Shown: piece after piece, positions 34,301 to 49,300 of the stretch
Position numbering within the stretch: the stretch's first letter is position 1
Layout: every line of letters begins with the position of its first letter
Assembly: GCA_032358255.1 (NCBI GenBank)
Contig: JAULBX010005109.1
Coordinates: 1 to 64,000 of the forward strand
Source of the DNA: Heterotrichella gracilis
Lineage: Eukaryota > Sar > Xanthophyceae > Tribonematales > Xanthonemataceae
DNA: 64,000 nucleotides
Direction: 5' to 3'
Position numbers and translations under genes: made by a program
The notes under the pieces: model-generated
Database searches by the model: none
What the model saw: the letters and a program-made list of their open reading frames with translations, nothing else
Told to the model about the DNA's origin: nothing

Positions 34301-37300
34301 GCACACGGCCCCCCTTGCCCCCCTCTCAAAACGCCGCTGCCCCACACCTGCAGGTTGTAGTAGTTGGGGTTCTGCGTGAGGCGCCTGTAGTAGAAGGTCC
34401 ACGTCAGGTAGTCCACGGCGTCCTGCTTGTTCTCCACGGTGCGCGTCACAATCTCTGCTGCCAGGTGGTCAGCCAGGAAGTGGTCCAGGTGGCTCTCCAC
34501 AGGGTAGGGCTCAAAGAGGAACTTCTTGTAGTACTCCTTGCGGGGTGTGTGGCACATCAGCACGCACCTGCCGCGAGGGGGTGGGATCGGTGAGTGAGAA
34601 AGGGAGTGAGAGAAGGGATATTTTTGTGCAGATGCATGTGAGCATTTGGGAGGAAGTCAATCGTGGTTGAGGGGCGGGTTGTGGCCGCAACACGATTGGT
34701 ACAAGCCTCCCAGTGTTTAATGCCACCGTTTCAATACATTTCTAGACATTGGATGAGCCCACACAGTACCCCTACCCTATCCCCACCACTGCCACTGACT
34801 TCCTGGCCTAATCCAGTGGGGTGGCTGGCATTATGGAGAGGTTAAGAATATTAGGTTTCCCACCCCTCACTTCCCACCAGGTGCAGCAGAAACTTCAGAA
34901 CCCAGGTGCCCTATGCTTTCCCAGTCAAGGGTTTTAGGGTTCCCGCCACTCACTTCCCGGCCTGGTCCAGCAGCGGCCGCGTTGCCCTGCCCATCATCTG
35001 CAGCAGGTCAGACACCTGGTAGTCGCCACCTCCCCGCCCCTGTGCGTCGTAGTACTGCGTGCCCATCACCACCACCAGGTGCGCGGACAGGGTCATGCCC
35101 CAGCACACAGCGGCGGTGGCAACCACAACCTGCAGGGGGGGTGGGGGGTGAGGAGGGGAGGGAGGGATGGGGGGTCTGCCGCTTCCCAAGGTAGACTGGA
35201 GAGGTGGGTAAATGAAGGTAAGGGACGGACTGTGCGCATGCACTGCAGAAATGCTTGCCAACATTTCCAACCACATGCATTGGGCTTTGCATTAATTGTT
35301 GTGTAATCCTGTTGCACTGCTGACATTTTCCTGTTTACCACCCTATGCGTAATTTCCTCCTTGCCATGGGTTGCAACGCATGCAACCCATCCATCATTTT
35401 GCCACCCACCTGTATGGCCCCCGCGGCGAACAGCCTCTCCACCACCTCCCTCTCCCCTGCGCCCATGCCTTCGTGCAGCAGGCCCACACCGTATGCCAGC
35501 GAGTGGCGCAGGGCGGGGTCGCGCACGCGTGGCAGGTAGGGGGCAAGGTCAGCCTCCTCAACCTGCGGAAGGGGGGTGGGTATGGGTCAGCGCAATTGAA
35601 GACGGTGCGTTGCCTGCACATGACATGCACTGCTAAGCATGCCACAATCTACATTCAAGGCCCAGCACGGGCGGCAGGGTTCCCACCACCATTCCCACTT
35701 AATTTCCACTAAGAAGTCTCGCCATAGATTTCCAATGTCCCTACTAAACCCTAAAATACATTTTATGTCTTATTTCACCAGTTTTTACATTTTTTTTTTA
35801 TTCATATGTATATCTACCACCTCAATTCCAACACCCTGTGAATCCCTCAAAACCCTTATCCTCCCCACCTGCAGAAACTTGTGCGCCTGGCCATCCGCCG
35901 CAGCAAAGGTGAGCAGGTCAAAGGCGGTCTGCCGCGCGTGCTTGCGCGTGGGCACAAACACGATGGCTGGCTTCTCACGCGCATGCGTGGTGATGGAGGA
36001 GTAGGTGGGGCGGGCCATGGCCTGGAGCCGGGACTCAAAGTTGGAGATGTCAAATCCCTGGATGTGGATCTCCAGGGGGACGGGGCGCACGCCTGGGGAG
36101 TGGGGTGGGTGGGAGGTGGCCAGGGGTGTAGGGAGGGGGTGGTAACGGGTGGGTGCAGTGACAGCACTGGGAATGATATGTACACCCTTTTAGGGCAATG
36201 TGTGTTGGTATATGCCATACTGACTGGGCATAGATGGTAACATGCGCTCCATGCTGACTGGAAATAAAGGGGAACGATACTCAGCCCAGCTGGCTGGCCA
36301 CCATCCCTCGCACGCCTCCCCCGGAACCCTAGGCTAGAGTAAGGCTCAGCCACCAACCAGCCAGAGTGTAAGCCTTGGACACATCACCGCCCTAGCCTAG
36401 GTTCCACTCCGCCATAGTGGTGGGCCCAGCGGTAGTTGGCCCTCACCTGGTGGGAAGTTGAACAGTCCATGGCTGGTAGCGCCTATCCACTCCCCCAGGT
36501 CCCGCGCGTTTGCCAGCGAGGTTGCAAGGCCAAGGATGCGGATAGGGGACTCCTTGTTGGCCTGGAAAGGGGGCAAAAGCGTAAAAATGAGTAAGTACGA
36601 GCGTTCATCGGACCCCACACTTGCATGTGCTGTTGTCAGTGTAGCCGGATGGCGCAGTGAAGCAAGTTTGCATGGACATGGTAGGCAAGCCTGTACAAGG
36701 CACAACATTGAACCCTACCCAAACCCATTAGCGCTTGCCCCAACATTGGACCAGCACACATGCAGGTGGAAAAAATTCTTCCCCCCCGCCCCACCCCTCC
36801 CCCTCCCGCTTCCTCACCTCCCTCTGGCTGCTTATGTATCGCATGCGGCTGGTCACAACCTCGATGGCGGCACCGTGCGCCCCCCCGATGAGGTGCAGCT
36901 CGTCGGCAATGAACAGCGCGGTGCGCTGCACGGCCTGGCGCTGCTTCCAGCGGCGGGACAGCGCATCCCACGTCTCGGGGGGGGAGATGATGATGTTGCC
37001 CTAAGGAGGTGGGGGGTGGGGGTCGGTGCATGTATTGGCAATGCAGAAAGTTCCCCTCCCTACACCAAACCCTAGCCCCAGCAGGCAATACCTACACTCA
37101 ACCCTAGGAAACGTGCTAAGATCCTGGCAAGCCCTACAACAATCTTCTTGAACACCTCTAGGTCGAGGCCTCGCCTCAATCCACGTGCATTCCCTCACCT
37201 GTATAGCAACCCGGCAACCTCAACCCTTGACAAACCCCTCACCTTCTTGACCAGCTCCAGGTCTGATGCAGTCTCCCCAGACAGCAGCACCACGCTCAGA

Positions 37301-40300
37301 CCCAGGCCCTCGCCAAACTTCTTGCTCCAGTCAGCGTACCGCTCCTTGGCCAGGGCCTCAAGGGGAGCAACGTACACGCACCGCGCCTCACACTTGCCCT
37401 CAGCCGCGCGCGCCACCATGCGCAGGATTGCAAACTCCGCAGCCACTGTCTTGCCCGAGCCGGTGGGTGCGGCCAGCAGCACGTTGTCGTCGGTGTTGTA
37501 CAGCGCAGTGAACACCTGGGGCAGAGGGTTCGATGTAATGTCCTTGTGCTTGTGTACGGTATTGTATTTTGTGGTACAGAGTTGTGCACACCTGGGAAAG
37601 TAGATGACATTCGGTCATTGTTGCTGGTAAGATACATGTTATTGTCCCTGTGTTGGTTATTCGCGGGCCATCTTGGGACAATATTTTAATTTGTTATTGC
37701 TCTTGTTGCGGTTGAGAAAATTCGTCCTCATTATTTGGAACGTGGGAAAGTAGAACACTAGTTTTATTTCAGTAACACTACTTCCAATCAAAACGTCCAT
37801 TCATTCCCGTTACAAAGGTTTCCCATGCAGCACCACCCCCCGCCCCCACCTGCGTCTGTATCGGGTTGAAGTGCGTCCACTGCGTGAACAGTCCCTCAAA
37901 CTGCGGGTTGCGCAGCGCAGACACAGGCAGCGGCTGAAGGTCAAGCAGCTCGGTGGGGGGAGGGAACTTCTCGGGCAGGATGAGGTGGCGGAAGGACACG
38001 GGCAGGGCCGCCTCGCACTGCAGCCAGCGGTCAGAGATGACCTGTGGAAGGAGGTGGTTTGATTTAGGGTCTGTTACATGTACCATCACTCCTGTACGTG
38101 TGTGGTACCCCTGGATATGATGTCTCTCCCCCCACTGTGGCTGCTCCGTCGGCAGCCGCTGGTGCTGTTTTATTGTGAGCTAAGCATGACAACAGAGGGA
38201 TTTATCCCGCCCGCCCACCATTCACCCATATGCCCTATGCACCCCCGCACACCTACTGCCCCTACATCTGCACCCACACCTGCACAAATGCCACGCCCCC
38301 TCCCACCAACTCACCCGGATGAAGTACTGCGGCGGCAGCGGCTCCGAGATGGGCACTGTGAAGGACACCACCGCGTCCCCCCCCGCGTGCTGCTTCTTGA
38401 GCACCCAGTACTCGTGGTGCAGGCACACCTCGCTGTCGCTGTCCTCTACCATGATCCAAAAGGGCTCCACGTAGCCGTGCAGCTTGTCCTGGGGGGATGG
38501 GGAGAGTAAGTGTTAGGGTTTTGTGCTAGGGTTTCCAGGCAACTGTGAGATCCAAAAGGCCTTTGCAGAGGTGGGTTGACACACAACACACCCGGTCACG
38601 ATGCAGGCATGGACTTGGATCCAATCCATGAAGAACATGCTTGCCGCCTGAGGTAAACCCACGCAACCCTAATTGAAAGGGTACTATATCTAAAGGGTAC
38701 TGTATCAGTAGAAACCCTTACCTCCCACTGGAAGTTTGGCGTGATGGCCAGGTCCACCCTGAGCACCCCACAAAACCCTATGCAAAGCCCTACCTAAAAC
38801 CCAATCCATAACCCTATGGCAAACCCTCCACCAAGACCCTCACCTCCCACTGGAAGTCCGGCGTGATTGTGAGGTCCACCTTGAGCACCGACCGCGTGAT
38901 TGGCTGCACGTGCGCAGCAAGCTCCAGGCGTGGGAACTGGTGCACCAGCCTGTGAATGGTCTTGCCCATCTTTGGCATGCGCAGCAGCTCGCCAATCTCC
39001 TGGGAGGACAGGTCATACCAGCGCTCCCAGGCAAGGTCCTTCTTCTCAATCTGGGGGAGAAATAGGAAGGGGATTTCTGGTTCATTTCAGGTTTGTTCAG
39101 CAGGTTCTGAGGGGAATGGTAGGGGATTCAGGTTCGACCAGCGCTTTCCGCTTCTTTAGCAAATCATTACTCACAGGGAGGATGGGCACCATTTACGATG
39201 CGGATGTGACATTTACACATTGCACACCAGGCCAGTCTCTTGAGTCTCTTGTTCCTCAAATTTCAAACCAGCCACCACAGGTGTTCAAGCGCAGAAGCCT
39301 ATACCACCCCCTGAACCCGGGCCCCCCACCTTCCCCAGTATGTCCCCCGGCACCCCCTTGAACTGGCGCAGAGGCGTCTGGCTGCCCCACATGCGCCGGT
39401 TTATCATCTTGCACAGGCCAAGCGCCTTGTCGGTCAGGCCAGCCCAACCGCGCTTCAGGCACACCTGCACAAGGGGGGCCCAATCAGGGGGAGTGGCAAG
39501 GGATGTAGTTGGAGTTGTGAATGGTGTGCCCTGTGCCCTATGTACTGCACCACAACTGCAGCTGTGTAGCAGGAGGAGACAAATGGCCGATGTGAGCAGA
39601 CAGAAGGGCATCTGTATATCTTATATCCAAAATAGTTGAATGGAGTTCTCATAAAAAGGAACATGCAAATGTATCACGTGTGCGGCTCAGGGACCAGCCC
39701 ATGCAAACAGCTTCTTTGCACTCGGCCATGAAGCGCATGAGCCTAAACCCTAAACCCTAGCCCCGCACCTCAAACAGGCAGCGCATGAGCCTCCCTGCCG
39801 ACTGCGTGACGTACACCATGTCGCTGGAAAGGGCCAGGCCCTCCAGCTTCAGGTTGGAGATGTAGGCCTGAGGTGGGAGGGGTGTGTGGTCAAGCGGTAG
39901 ACACAGCAAGAGTACAACAAGTGCTAGCCAACAAGCAAAATGGCTTTTGCATGGAGGCGGGCAGAGGACACGGGAGGCATGGACTTGCCACCCCAGCGCC
40001 ACTGGGCGGTGGCTGCAGTCCAGATTTTTTGAACCCGACTTGAGGGTTTCTAATGGTAGCTGGGCTTTGCAGGCTTACTGCAAAGCAAGCCCAATTCCGC
40101 AGGAAACTCTCAAACCCTATGGTTTCAAGGGCCCTGGCAAGCAAGGGTCGCACACAGCCATTTGGCTGGGTCTTCCCCACCTGCAGCAGCACGTTTATCT
40201 TTGCCGTTGGCTCCTCCAGCGACTCCTTGACTGGTATGGGCACCCGGTCCAGCAGCTTGGCCAGCTCGACCTTCTCCTCCTCCCGCACTATGATGTACTT

Positions 40301-43300
40301 GAACTCGTCGGCCTGGCAGAACAGGCGCAGCAGCTCGATCTCGCCCATGGTGGGCTTGAGGTGGTCGTTGAAGGTGGCGATGGTGTGGTAGGTCACGTAG
40401 TAGTGGCTGGCGATGCGGCCAAGGTCGGTCACCTGGAGGCAGGGGGGTGGGCTTAGTAATTCCCGCTATATGTTCCCGAGTTGCAGAGAGCAATCTGAAC
40501 TACGACGATTTCAAAGTTTAGGAATGGTGTGGGATTGTGGTGATGGGAGGTGAGGAGAATGCTGATCACAATTGGCCTTCCACGCCATTGGGTGGGCATA
40601 GATGAGGACACACAAGTAGCAATACCAAGTGCAGTCTCCTCGTGCGCCCGTCCATCGTGCCTGGCCCAAACCTGGGTTGCCATCAAAAGGACCTTCCATA
40701 TGCATGCAACATATCCCCATCCTTTGCAGGTTGCTCAACCCCCATCCCATCCCAACCCACCTGCAGGTTCCCCGTCCGCCTGTCGTACTTGACCAGGTTG
40801 TTCTTGTCGAGCAGGATGGCAGCGGAGTGGATGAGGTCCAGGCGCCGCTCCTGGAGGGGGGGAAGGGGGAAAGGTGGCATTAGGGTTTTGTTAGGGTCAT
40901 ATAACCTCATGGTCTGGATTTTGTGCGGGAATGGCTTTATGGCGTTATACATGAATGAGAGGGTCCTGAGCATGCCTGCAGATGTGGGCCAGCACCTAGT
41001 GCAGAAACGCCAGTGACACGTGGACAAGTGGCGAGGGGCCTGGATGAAAGTTCCAACCAGCCCCTTCTTGCGGAGCCACTCTTACACAGTGAAACCATAA
41101 AAAGCGGTGTGTATGGTTTGTGGCTTAAACTTCTTCACCATGAGCAGTTCAACTGAGCAGCTGAAACTGAGCAATCGAGGATCATTTAGCAAATTAGGGA
41201 TTAGGGTTAAGGTTGAGGGTCGTCCTCACCATGAGCAGCGGGTCTGCATCGATCGCCCCGATAGGCACCCCGTACAGCGATGGGTTGCACAGCATGCGCA
41301 CATACAGGTAGGTGTAGCCCAGCCACCCAGCTGCGTCGCGCGTGTTTGTGATTGACCCCAGCACCACCTCTGCGTTGAGGTTGTCTGGTATGGTTGCCAC
41401 GTACTGCGACTCGATGGGCAGCGCCATGTTGAACAGGGACATGTAGAACTGCATCTCAGACTGGCCTGCGGGGGGGGCGAGGGCAACGAGGAGGAGGTTA
41501 AAGACCATGTGGAGGGTGATGGCATACACACTCTTTGCAGGTGGTGTAAGGGGACAGGGGCATCCTGTACGCTATGGCGCCGTCGATCGACCGCACATCT
41601 AGAAAAGAAATGCACCCCAATCCAAAGCACCCTGCAGATGAGCAAAAGTGGCCTATATAAGGCAGGTTCTACCACTGCTACCCCTCCTACTCGACGGTAA
41701 CCCATTGAGAAATGGCACAAAGCCATGCCAGAATAGAGCCCAGTGGCGCAAGTTTGTGCAAGGCTGGCTACAAATCTTTTCGTAATGTGGCACGCGAGTA
41801 ATTACTACATTCCTTTCCCTCCCCTCACCCGTGATGATGATGCCCTCCCCATAGGAGTCGTACTGCGGCCTGCCCGCACGCCCCATCATCTGCATCACGT
41901 CCAGCGGGGACAGCTCGTCCCAGCCCCCTTTAACTGGGTTGTACACCTGCGTGCCCTTGATAATGACAGTGTGGGCGGGCAGGTTCACACCCCAGGCAAG
42001 GGTGGCGGTGGACACAAGGACCTGCGGGTGGTGGTATAGTGAGTGGTGGGTGGGAGGTGGGTGGGTGTGCCCTGCTGGGCAAATGCCTGGTTGATCGACA
42101 TCGAGATAGACATAGCTACAGTTACATGTGGGGCAGGGGTGGGGTAGTGATGGAAGTGGGGTCAAGTGCAGGTGAAGGTCGTCCGCGATGCTGGGCGACG
42201 CCCTGTTCACATGTGGCTTGATGTGCGTGCAGTCACAATTACACTTTTATGCGTGCACCTGGTGGGATGCATGCGGCACCCCGCAGTTGCCCTGCATCCA
42301 ACCAGGCACTAACATGCTGGTATTTCGTACAAGCTGGGTACCTCCGAAGCCTGCACAGCACTGTAATTGTACCCCACTCTCATCCCATGCCCCACCTGCA
42401 CATGCCCATCCGCAAACAGCTCCTCCACCAGCGTGCGGTCAGCGCGCGCCATGCCGGCATGATGGATTGCAAACCCGTATGGCAGCAGGTCCCTCAAGTC
42501 CGAGTTCTTGCAGCTCTCTGCCTCGGACTGCAGGATCTCACGCGAGGCGGAGTCGTCCTTCATGAACCTGTGGGGGGGGGAAATGGTAAGGAAATGCAAT
42601 AAAAATAGCAACCAATTGAATATAGTCTGGAGCAATAAACCTTTATTTAATTTTTAATTTTTTGATGTGTAGTAGTTGAGCATGCTTTCACTTTGTTTAG
42701 ACAGAACGCCCGCGGTTGTTTGTACTATTTACATTTATTTATTGTCATCTGCCACCACAGGAGACAGGCACCTAGCACAAGCAGTACACCAGCAGCAGCC
42801 TGCCCTACCTTGCCAGCGTGTCATTTGCCAGCGCCTGCTCCTTGAGGAACTTTGCTGTCTTGGCAGTCTCCTTGCGCGAATGCACAAAGATGAGCACCTG
42901 GTGCTTGCCGGCGGACTCGAGGACCTGGGGGGGAGGGGGGGAGGCAGCATGGGGGAAAAGAAAATGGGGGGCAATGAGGACCTGATGCTTGCAAGCGAAA
43001 ACATCAATAGCATGGAATGGATTTAAAACAAAGCAGGCCTTTTGCTGTTCTGTGCTTCAGGATGTACCACGATACAGATGTGGTGGAGGAGGTGTACAGG
43101 TGGGGAAGAACCCTGTTGGAAACCCTAGTGGGAACCCTAGTGAAAACCCTAATGTGCGCCGGGCTGCAGCACAGCATGGTTCTTGCCGGCAGGCTCAAAT
43201 CACCTGTGGGTTTTGGGTGTTGCGCAAGTCATCATACCCTCAATACTAACACTGTACGGGGTCATTTAGATACCTCGTACCCCTCAACCCTACCCCTGCC

Positions 43301-46300
43301 CACCGTGGGGCTTAAAGTAGGGTTTTGCAAACAGCGCACATTGGTACTTGCACAACCCTGGCCCGCGCCCTACCTTGTTGTATGTGATTTCGTTCATGAG
43401 CTGGAACCTCTGCAGCGGCTTCTTGATGGTGATGCCGATGTACTGCTGCGCCAGCGGGCAGGGTCTGAAGGAGTTGTCAAAGTAGAACAGGCCCTTGTCT
43501 GTCTTGACCCTCAGGAAGTGCGCCACGTCCTCGTAGTTGGGCAGCGTGGCGGATAGACCCACCAGGCGGATCATCTCCTGGCTGGCCTGCGGGGGGAAGG
43601 AGGGGGGGGGATATGTCAATAATATAGCACCGAACGCCGCAGAGAGGCAGGATGATGCGGCAAATGGGACCATGGGAGGGGAGTTGGGGTAATGCCCACG
43701 CGGGCTGAGCATGCGTGCCGGCCCATTGGCATCGCCATGTCCAGCATTATGTGGCGTGCGATCAGGTTAGTCTGAATGCCACCCACTAGTACTTTTACTT
43801 TGCACAATATTCCAGCTGCCCAGCTCTCAACCCCGTAAACAACACAAGCCACAACCAACTCTAGCACCAGGCCCTTTGACCAACACCACCAACACCCACT
43901 CCAGGCTGTATCCCTCTACAACCCACCCCCTATCCCCTCACCTCTATCTGCCTGACCGTCCTTGCCACTATTGACTCCAGCACGGGCCCCCTGTCGTCGT
44001 GCAGCAGGTGAATCTCGTCAATGATGAGCAGCTTGACCAGCTGGGTGTAGGTGCGGTCGCCGCTCTTGCGCGTGATGATGTCCCACTTCTCGGGGGTGGT
44101 CACAATCAGCTGCGGGGAAAAGAGGAGAGATGTGAGAGGCTGTAGGTGTGTGGGACATGAGGCAGCGTCCAGGACTGGTCACAATGCTGCCACAGCATGC
44201 TGGTGCATGCCATGGCTGGGACCCAACCCATCTTTAGCTCAAGTGTGCAGTCTGCTTCCGGGTGCAAGTGATATTGTTGCCTAGCCAAATCAGCCAGGAC
44301 CATGCCTTGCCCCCTTGCGACCCCCTCCCCCGCCCCCTCTCCTTACCTGCGTTGCCTCGATCTCCGCCTTAGTGAGGTTCATGTCCCCAGTCAACTCGCG
44401 CACTTGAAGGCCGTAAGGGGCCAGGCGACCACTGAAGTTGCCAACCATCTCAGCAACAAGAGCCTGCGGGGAGGAGGGGGGATGGCGTGGTGAGGCGGGA
44501 AGCCAAGTGGCATCAAGGGAGGTGGGCTGTCCACCATCCAGATGGGGCAACAAATGGCAGGTGTATGGAGTGTATGCGTGCTTGCGTAGCGTGTGGAAGA
44601 GCTAATTTTCAGCACCCCAAGATAACCCTCCTCTCCTGTCACACACGCTAGTGAAAACCGCTCTTAACACCAACCGCCGCCTCCCCCTTTCCACCCACAC
44701 AACCCCCCCACCCACCTTCATGGGAGCCACATACACCATCTTGAACGCCCCTGTGTCCACCTGCCCGTCCTCCCCTATGTGCAGCCCAATCTCATGCAGC
44801 ATGGTGAGCATGGCAACGTTGGTCTTGCCGGCGCCGGTGGGTGCGCACATGAGGATGTTCTCGGAGGAAAACAGCGCCGTCTCGCACACCCGCGACTGGA
44901 TGCGGTTGAGCGACTTCATGCCGGCAAAGGCGGGGTGCGCCCATGTGGGCAGCTCCTCAATTGGCTTCAGCTTCTCGTCTGGAGGGGGGAGGGTAAAGAG
45001 TGTTCAGTACGCTACATGCATTATTTCGGTCTCTGAGGTGGGCGAGGTAGGGTGTGATCAGAACTCCCACATGTGCAGGGTGTTGGCCAGGCTCAAGGGC
45101 ACAAAAAAGTGCCCCTCCTGCGTTTCCCTCAAGGCTGATGCTCCTCGATGTGCACAAGCATGCATTCTACATTGAAAGCACCTGATGTATCACTGGCACA
45201 TCCACATCCTCCCCAAACACCACTATATTCAGACCTACCTGTTGCGTATGGCTTGGGCTTGAGCGCGGGCACGTGGATCTCGTCGTAGCCCTTGTGCGGC
45301 ACGCGGTATGTCCCCTCCGGCAGCTGCACCGCCTTGTTGCTCATGAAGTGCGCACCCTGCTGGAACCCTAGCGAGTCCAGGTCAACCTGGTGCCGACCAG
45401 CGGCGGCGCCCACAGCTACCTCCTGCGGGGAGGAAAGGGGTGGGGGGTCAGCTTGGCGGATCTAAGCAACAGGGTCTGGTGCTGGAGTGGGCCATGAGGG
45501 TGAATGCAAATAGTGAACGATGTCCCAAGAGCGCCCTGTAACCCTAAACCCTAAATAGGGATAAATCCTGCCCAGGGGGGAGGCAGGAGTGGTCCAGAGG
45601 GATCTGACTCTCAGATGAGGGTCTGAGTTGATACCGCAACCACCATCGAATAAACCATGCACATCCTGCCAATTGTGCCAAACGAGCACCTGTGGTACGC
45701 ACATCTACCAAAATCCTCCCATGGAACCCTCGCACAACATTTTGATTGCCACGGCAACAACCGCAGCCTGTCCCTCAACACCCAACCCCACCCACCTGCG
45801 CCCCGCCCCCCTCCGCCTGCCTCAGCTTGCGCGCCTCCTCCCGAATGCTGCGCTCCATGGCGTTCTGGCGCTCGCGGGCCGATGCGCGCGTGGCATGCAG
45901 TGCGGCCAGGATGGATGCGGTGTCGGGGCGGCCAGACATCTCAGCCTCAATGCGGCCCTTCTCGGTGTCGTCCTGAAGGGAGTGGGATGTGTGAGTGGGC
46001 AGGGAGGTGGTGGGGACTTGTAGTGCAAAAGGGGGGATTTTGAACCCAGAGGGAGGGAATTTGGATGCACAGCCCTGCCATGTCCGCAACTCAAGCATTT
46101 GTAGGCTTTAATAGTGCAATCAATTCCATGTAAAAAAATGGAAGCAAAGCTTGCAAATTCCACACTAGAGATATGGAGATTTGTCACCCAGCTTGTAGTA
46201 CACATTTGTAGCATGCATTTTTTCAATATTTTCAAACAATAGTTGCCATCTCCCTCACCTCTGCCCTTGCCAGTCGCGTGCACCACACAATCTTGAGCCT

Positions 46301-49300
46301 GTTCTTCAGCAGCTCCTTGACCAGCTCAAACTTGTCAAAGTCCAGCAGCATGACCAGCTGGTTCTCAACGTCGCGGTCGTCGCCGCCCTCAAGCGCGTCA
46401 AACACCTGGGGAAGAAGCAGAAGCATACCAATTTTGATCGGGATTAAAATCTGAACTAAATAATGTACTGAAATCAAGTCTGGAGAATTGAAATGGAGGA
46501 TGCGCATAGCAAATGTTGTCAGCAAGGGTGAATGAAAAAAATGCTTCTTTTCTAACTGAACACAGAATGAATTTTATATTTTTGTGTGTTTTTGCGTCAG
46601 GGCACAAAGCCAGGTACCAAATTTGGTATATCAAAGCATGAAGTAGACTCCGTTCATGCTTTTCAGAATCAGAGCATTTTTCTTTGTAATTGAGACACAC
46701 ATTTGTGACAGGCTTTGGATACACACCCTAAGTAGCATTAGCACATTACCTGGTCAGCGAGCGCCTGCGCCTGGCTTGCGTCAATGCCCCCAAATGCCTT
46801 TGCCACCTTGCGCTGCAGCCAGTATGCGTCAATCTCCTGAACATTGAGGCTGTCATCCGTCTCGTCCTCGCCCGCCTCTATGTCTGCACCCCGCCGGATG
46901 TCGATGTTGCCCTCGCGACCCTCGTCGCCATCCTCGTCGCCCTGGTCATCCTGGATGAGAGGGTGGGGTGTGCGGGTTAATGTGCATATTGCTGCGAGGA
47001 ACTATTCAGGTAGAGAACTTGTGCGGGGGAGAGGAATGTGGAATACCCTACGGCAAGGTGGAGTTCTCTAAAAACCATTTAGCCAAACCCTACTCCACCC
47101 ACCTCTAACTCATTCACATCCTCGTCCACCGCCAGTCCACTCTTGACATCCTCAAAACCCTACGACACCCTATCCAACCCCATCAGCCACCCCACCCTCA
47201 TCATCCTCCTTCTCATCTACCACACCCTAACCACAACCTACCCAAACGTGGAATCCCCTGAGGGACGATTTTAGCCACACCTTTCGCCACCCATCACTTA
47301 TATCATCCACATGCTCGTCCTCAAATCCAACACCACCCCAACCTCTTCAACAACTTCCTCAAAACCCTACCACACCCTAAGCACACCCTACCCAACCCCA
47401 TCCGCCTACCTCGATCTCATCCACATCCTCCTCCTCCTCTTCATCCTCGTCCTCAAACTCCACCGCCACCCCAATCTCGTCATCGATACCCTCCTCACCC
47501 CCAGCAGCAATCTCCTCGCGGCTGGTCCAGTCAGTGATGAGCTTGCCGATGGCCACAAGCTGCGCAAACTGGTCGGAGGGCATGGGGCCAAGCAGCGCCT
47601 CAACCTCGGCCTGGCGGGCGGGGTCCTGCGGGTGGGTGGGAGGCGGGGGTGCTTAGGGTTTGGCCAGGGTATTGTCAGGGTTTGGTGAGCCATATCACCG
47701 GCCTGGCGGGCACGAGTCCTACGCATGGATGGGGGCTGACTCAAGATGTTGGCAAGGGTTGGACGGGGGCTATGCCCATAGTGACCGTCACATGCACGCC
47801 TCTAGGGATGGAAGTTGCATCCATTGGTGGTGGGAACCCCCTGCCAGGCCAGAGCCCGAGTGGTGCATGCTTGTGCAATGCTGACCACTCTCGATGCGGT
47901 ACTGCTGGAAGGCTTGAAACTACCCCACATGTACCCTATCCACACGCTAATTAACCCCTCACCGTGCTCCTATCGTTCTTGATGGTGGCCAGCACCTCGT
48001 CCGCCGCCCCGCGCAGCACGTCCGCCGGCTGGTCCCCAAATGCGCGCTGCATCACCCCCAGCAGCGCCTCGTATGCCTCACGCGTCTCGCGGGTGCGCGG
48101 CCGGTACACGCCCTCAGTGTCAAGGTCAAGCACGCTGCTGGCGCCAACCTGGGGGGTACACAGGGTTTTAGGGTTTGTTTTTTGAAGTACAGGGTTCAAG
48201 GCATGATGTAAGTGGCTGGATGTGTGACTGTACTGCTGAAACGCACATTCAGTCCAGTCGCAAGGTGTGCAACGCACTCTCCTTGACTTTTCATGGTCAG
48301 GCTGCAAGGTTGGGGTCAAAGGTACACTCAAAGGTTAGGTTGAGCCGCACGTACCCTCCTTGACTTGCGCGGCAGGTCCACGATGCCCTCCGAATCACGC
48401 GCCTTGGCCTCGCGCCTGTAGGGGAGAGAGGCATGTCAGCACAGAGGGAGGGGAGCGCGGTGTCAGACTGCAACTGTGCACGGTGGTGCCGGTGGGTGCA
48501 GGCGTTCAGCAGAGGGGTGCACAGCGGTCTCCCAGGAGGGAATGCCCCACTTGCAGGCGTACCCATGTGCTGAAGTGGTGCCCTGGGTAATACAAGTGGT
48601 GCCCTAAATAGCACTTGTCTTGCAGAATCCCAGTTGTCACCAGGAGACTGCCAAACCTCGTGCCGACCCCACCCATGCCCCCTGGAAAAGTACCCCAAAC
48701 GAGCCCCTACCCCCTCCCCTCCTCACTTTTTCTTTGCCTTCTGCTTGCGCTCCTCCAGCCCGTCTGGCTTTGCAAAGGCCGCCCTGTCGCCCATCTTGCC
48801 GCGCATGCGCCCCCACAGCGTCTCGGGTTCACCCGAGGGCTCCTGGGCATCGCGCGTGCGGGTCTCCGCGGTAAGCACCAGGTTAGAGTTCTGCAGGGCA
48901 AGGGGGGAAGCTGAGGGTGAGTGACAGTGCCGGGGCAAGCAATTAATGCCGCGGTGCGGCAAAGAGTGGTAGTGGGTGAGTGAGGGGTACTGGGTGCGCA
49001 GATGGATGGATTGTAGTTTGCACTTGTCTGCGTCACAAGTGCAGCGAGCGGGGTGTGGTAGGCAATTTGACGGAAAGAATGGGTGCGTGTTAGCCGGTGA
49101 GCTGCTGCCAGGGTTTTTTTGCAGGGGTCGTTGTGCGGGCAAAGTATGCGTAAGCCAGCCGCAGGGTGCTGCTGCAAGCGCTCTGAGGCTGCCTGGTGGG
49201 GACCATGGAGTGGCAAAGTTTGCACTGATGACCAAGCACAGCAGGATGTGTATATGTGGAAGTGTGCTGTGGAACAGTGTGTGCGCATGTAACCATCCAG

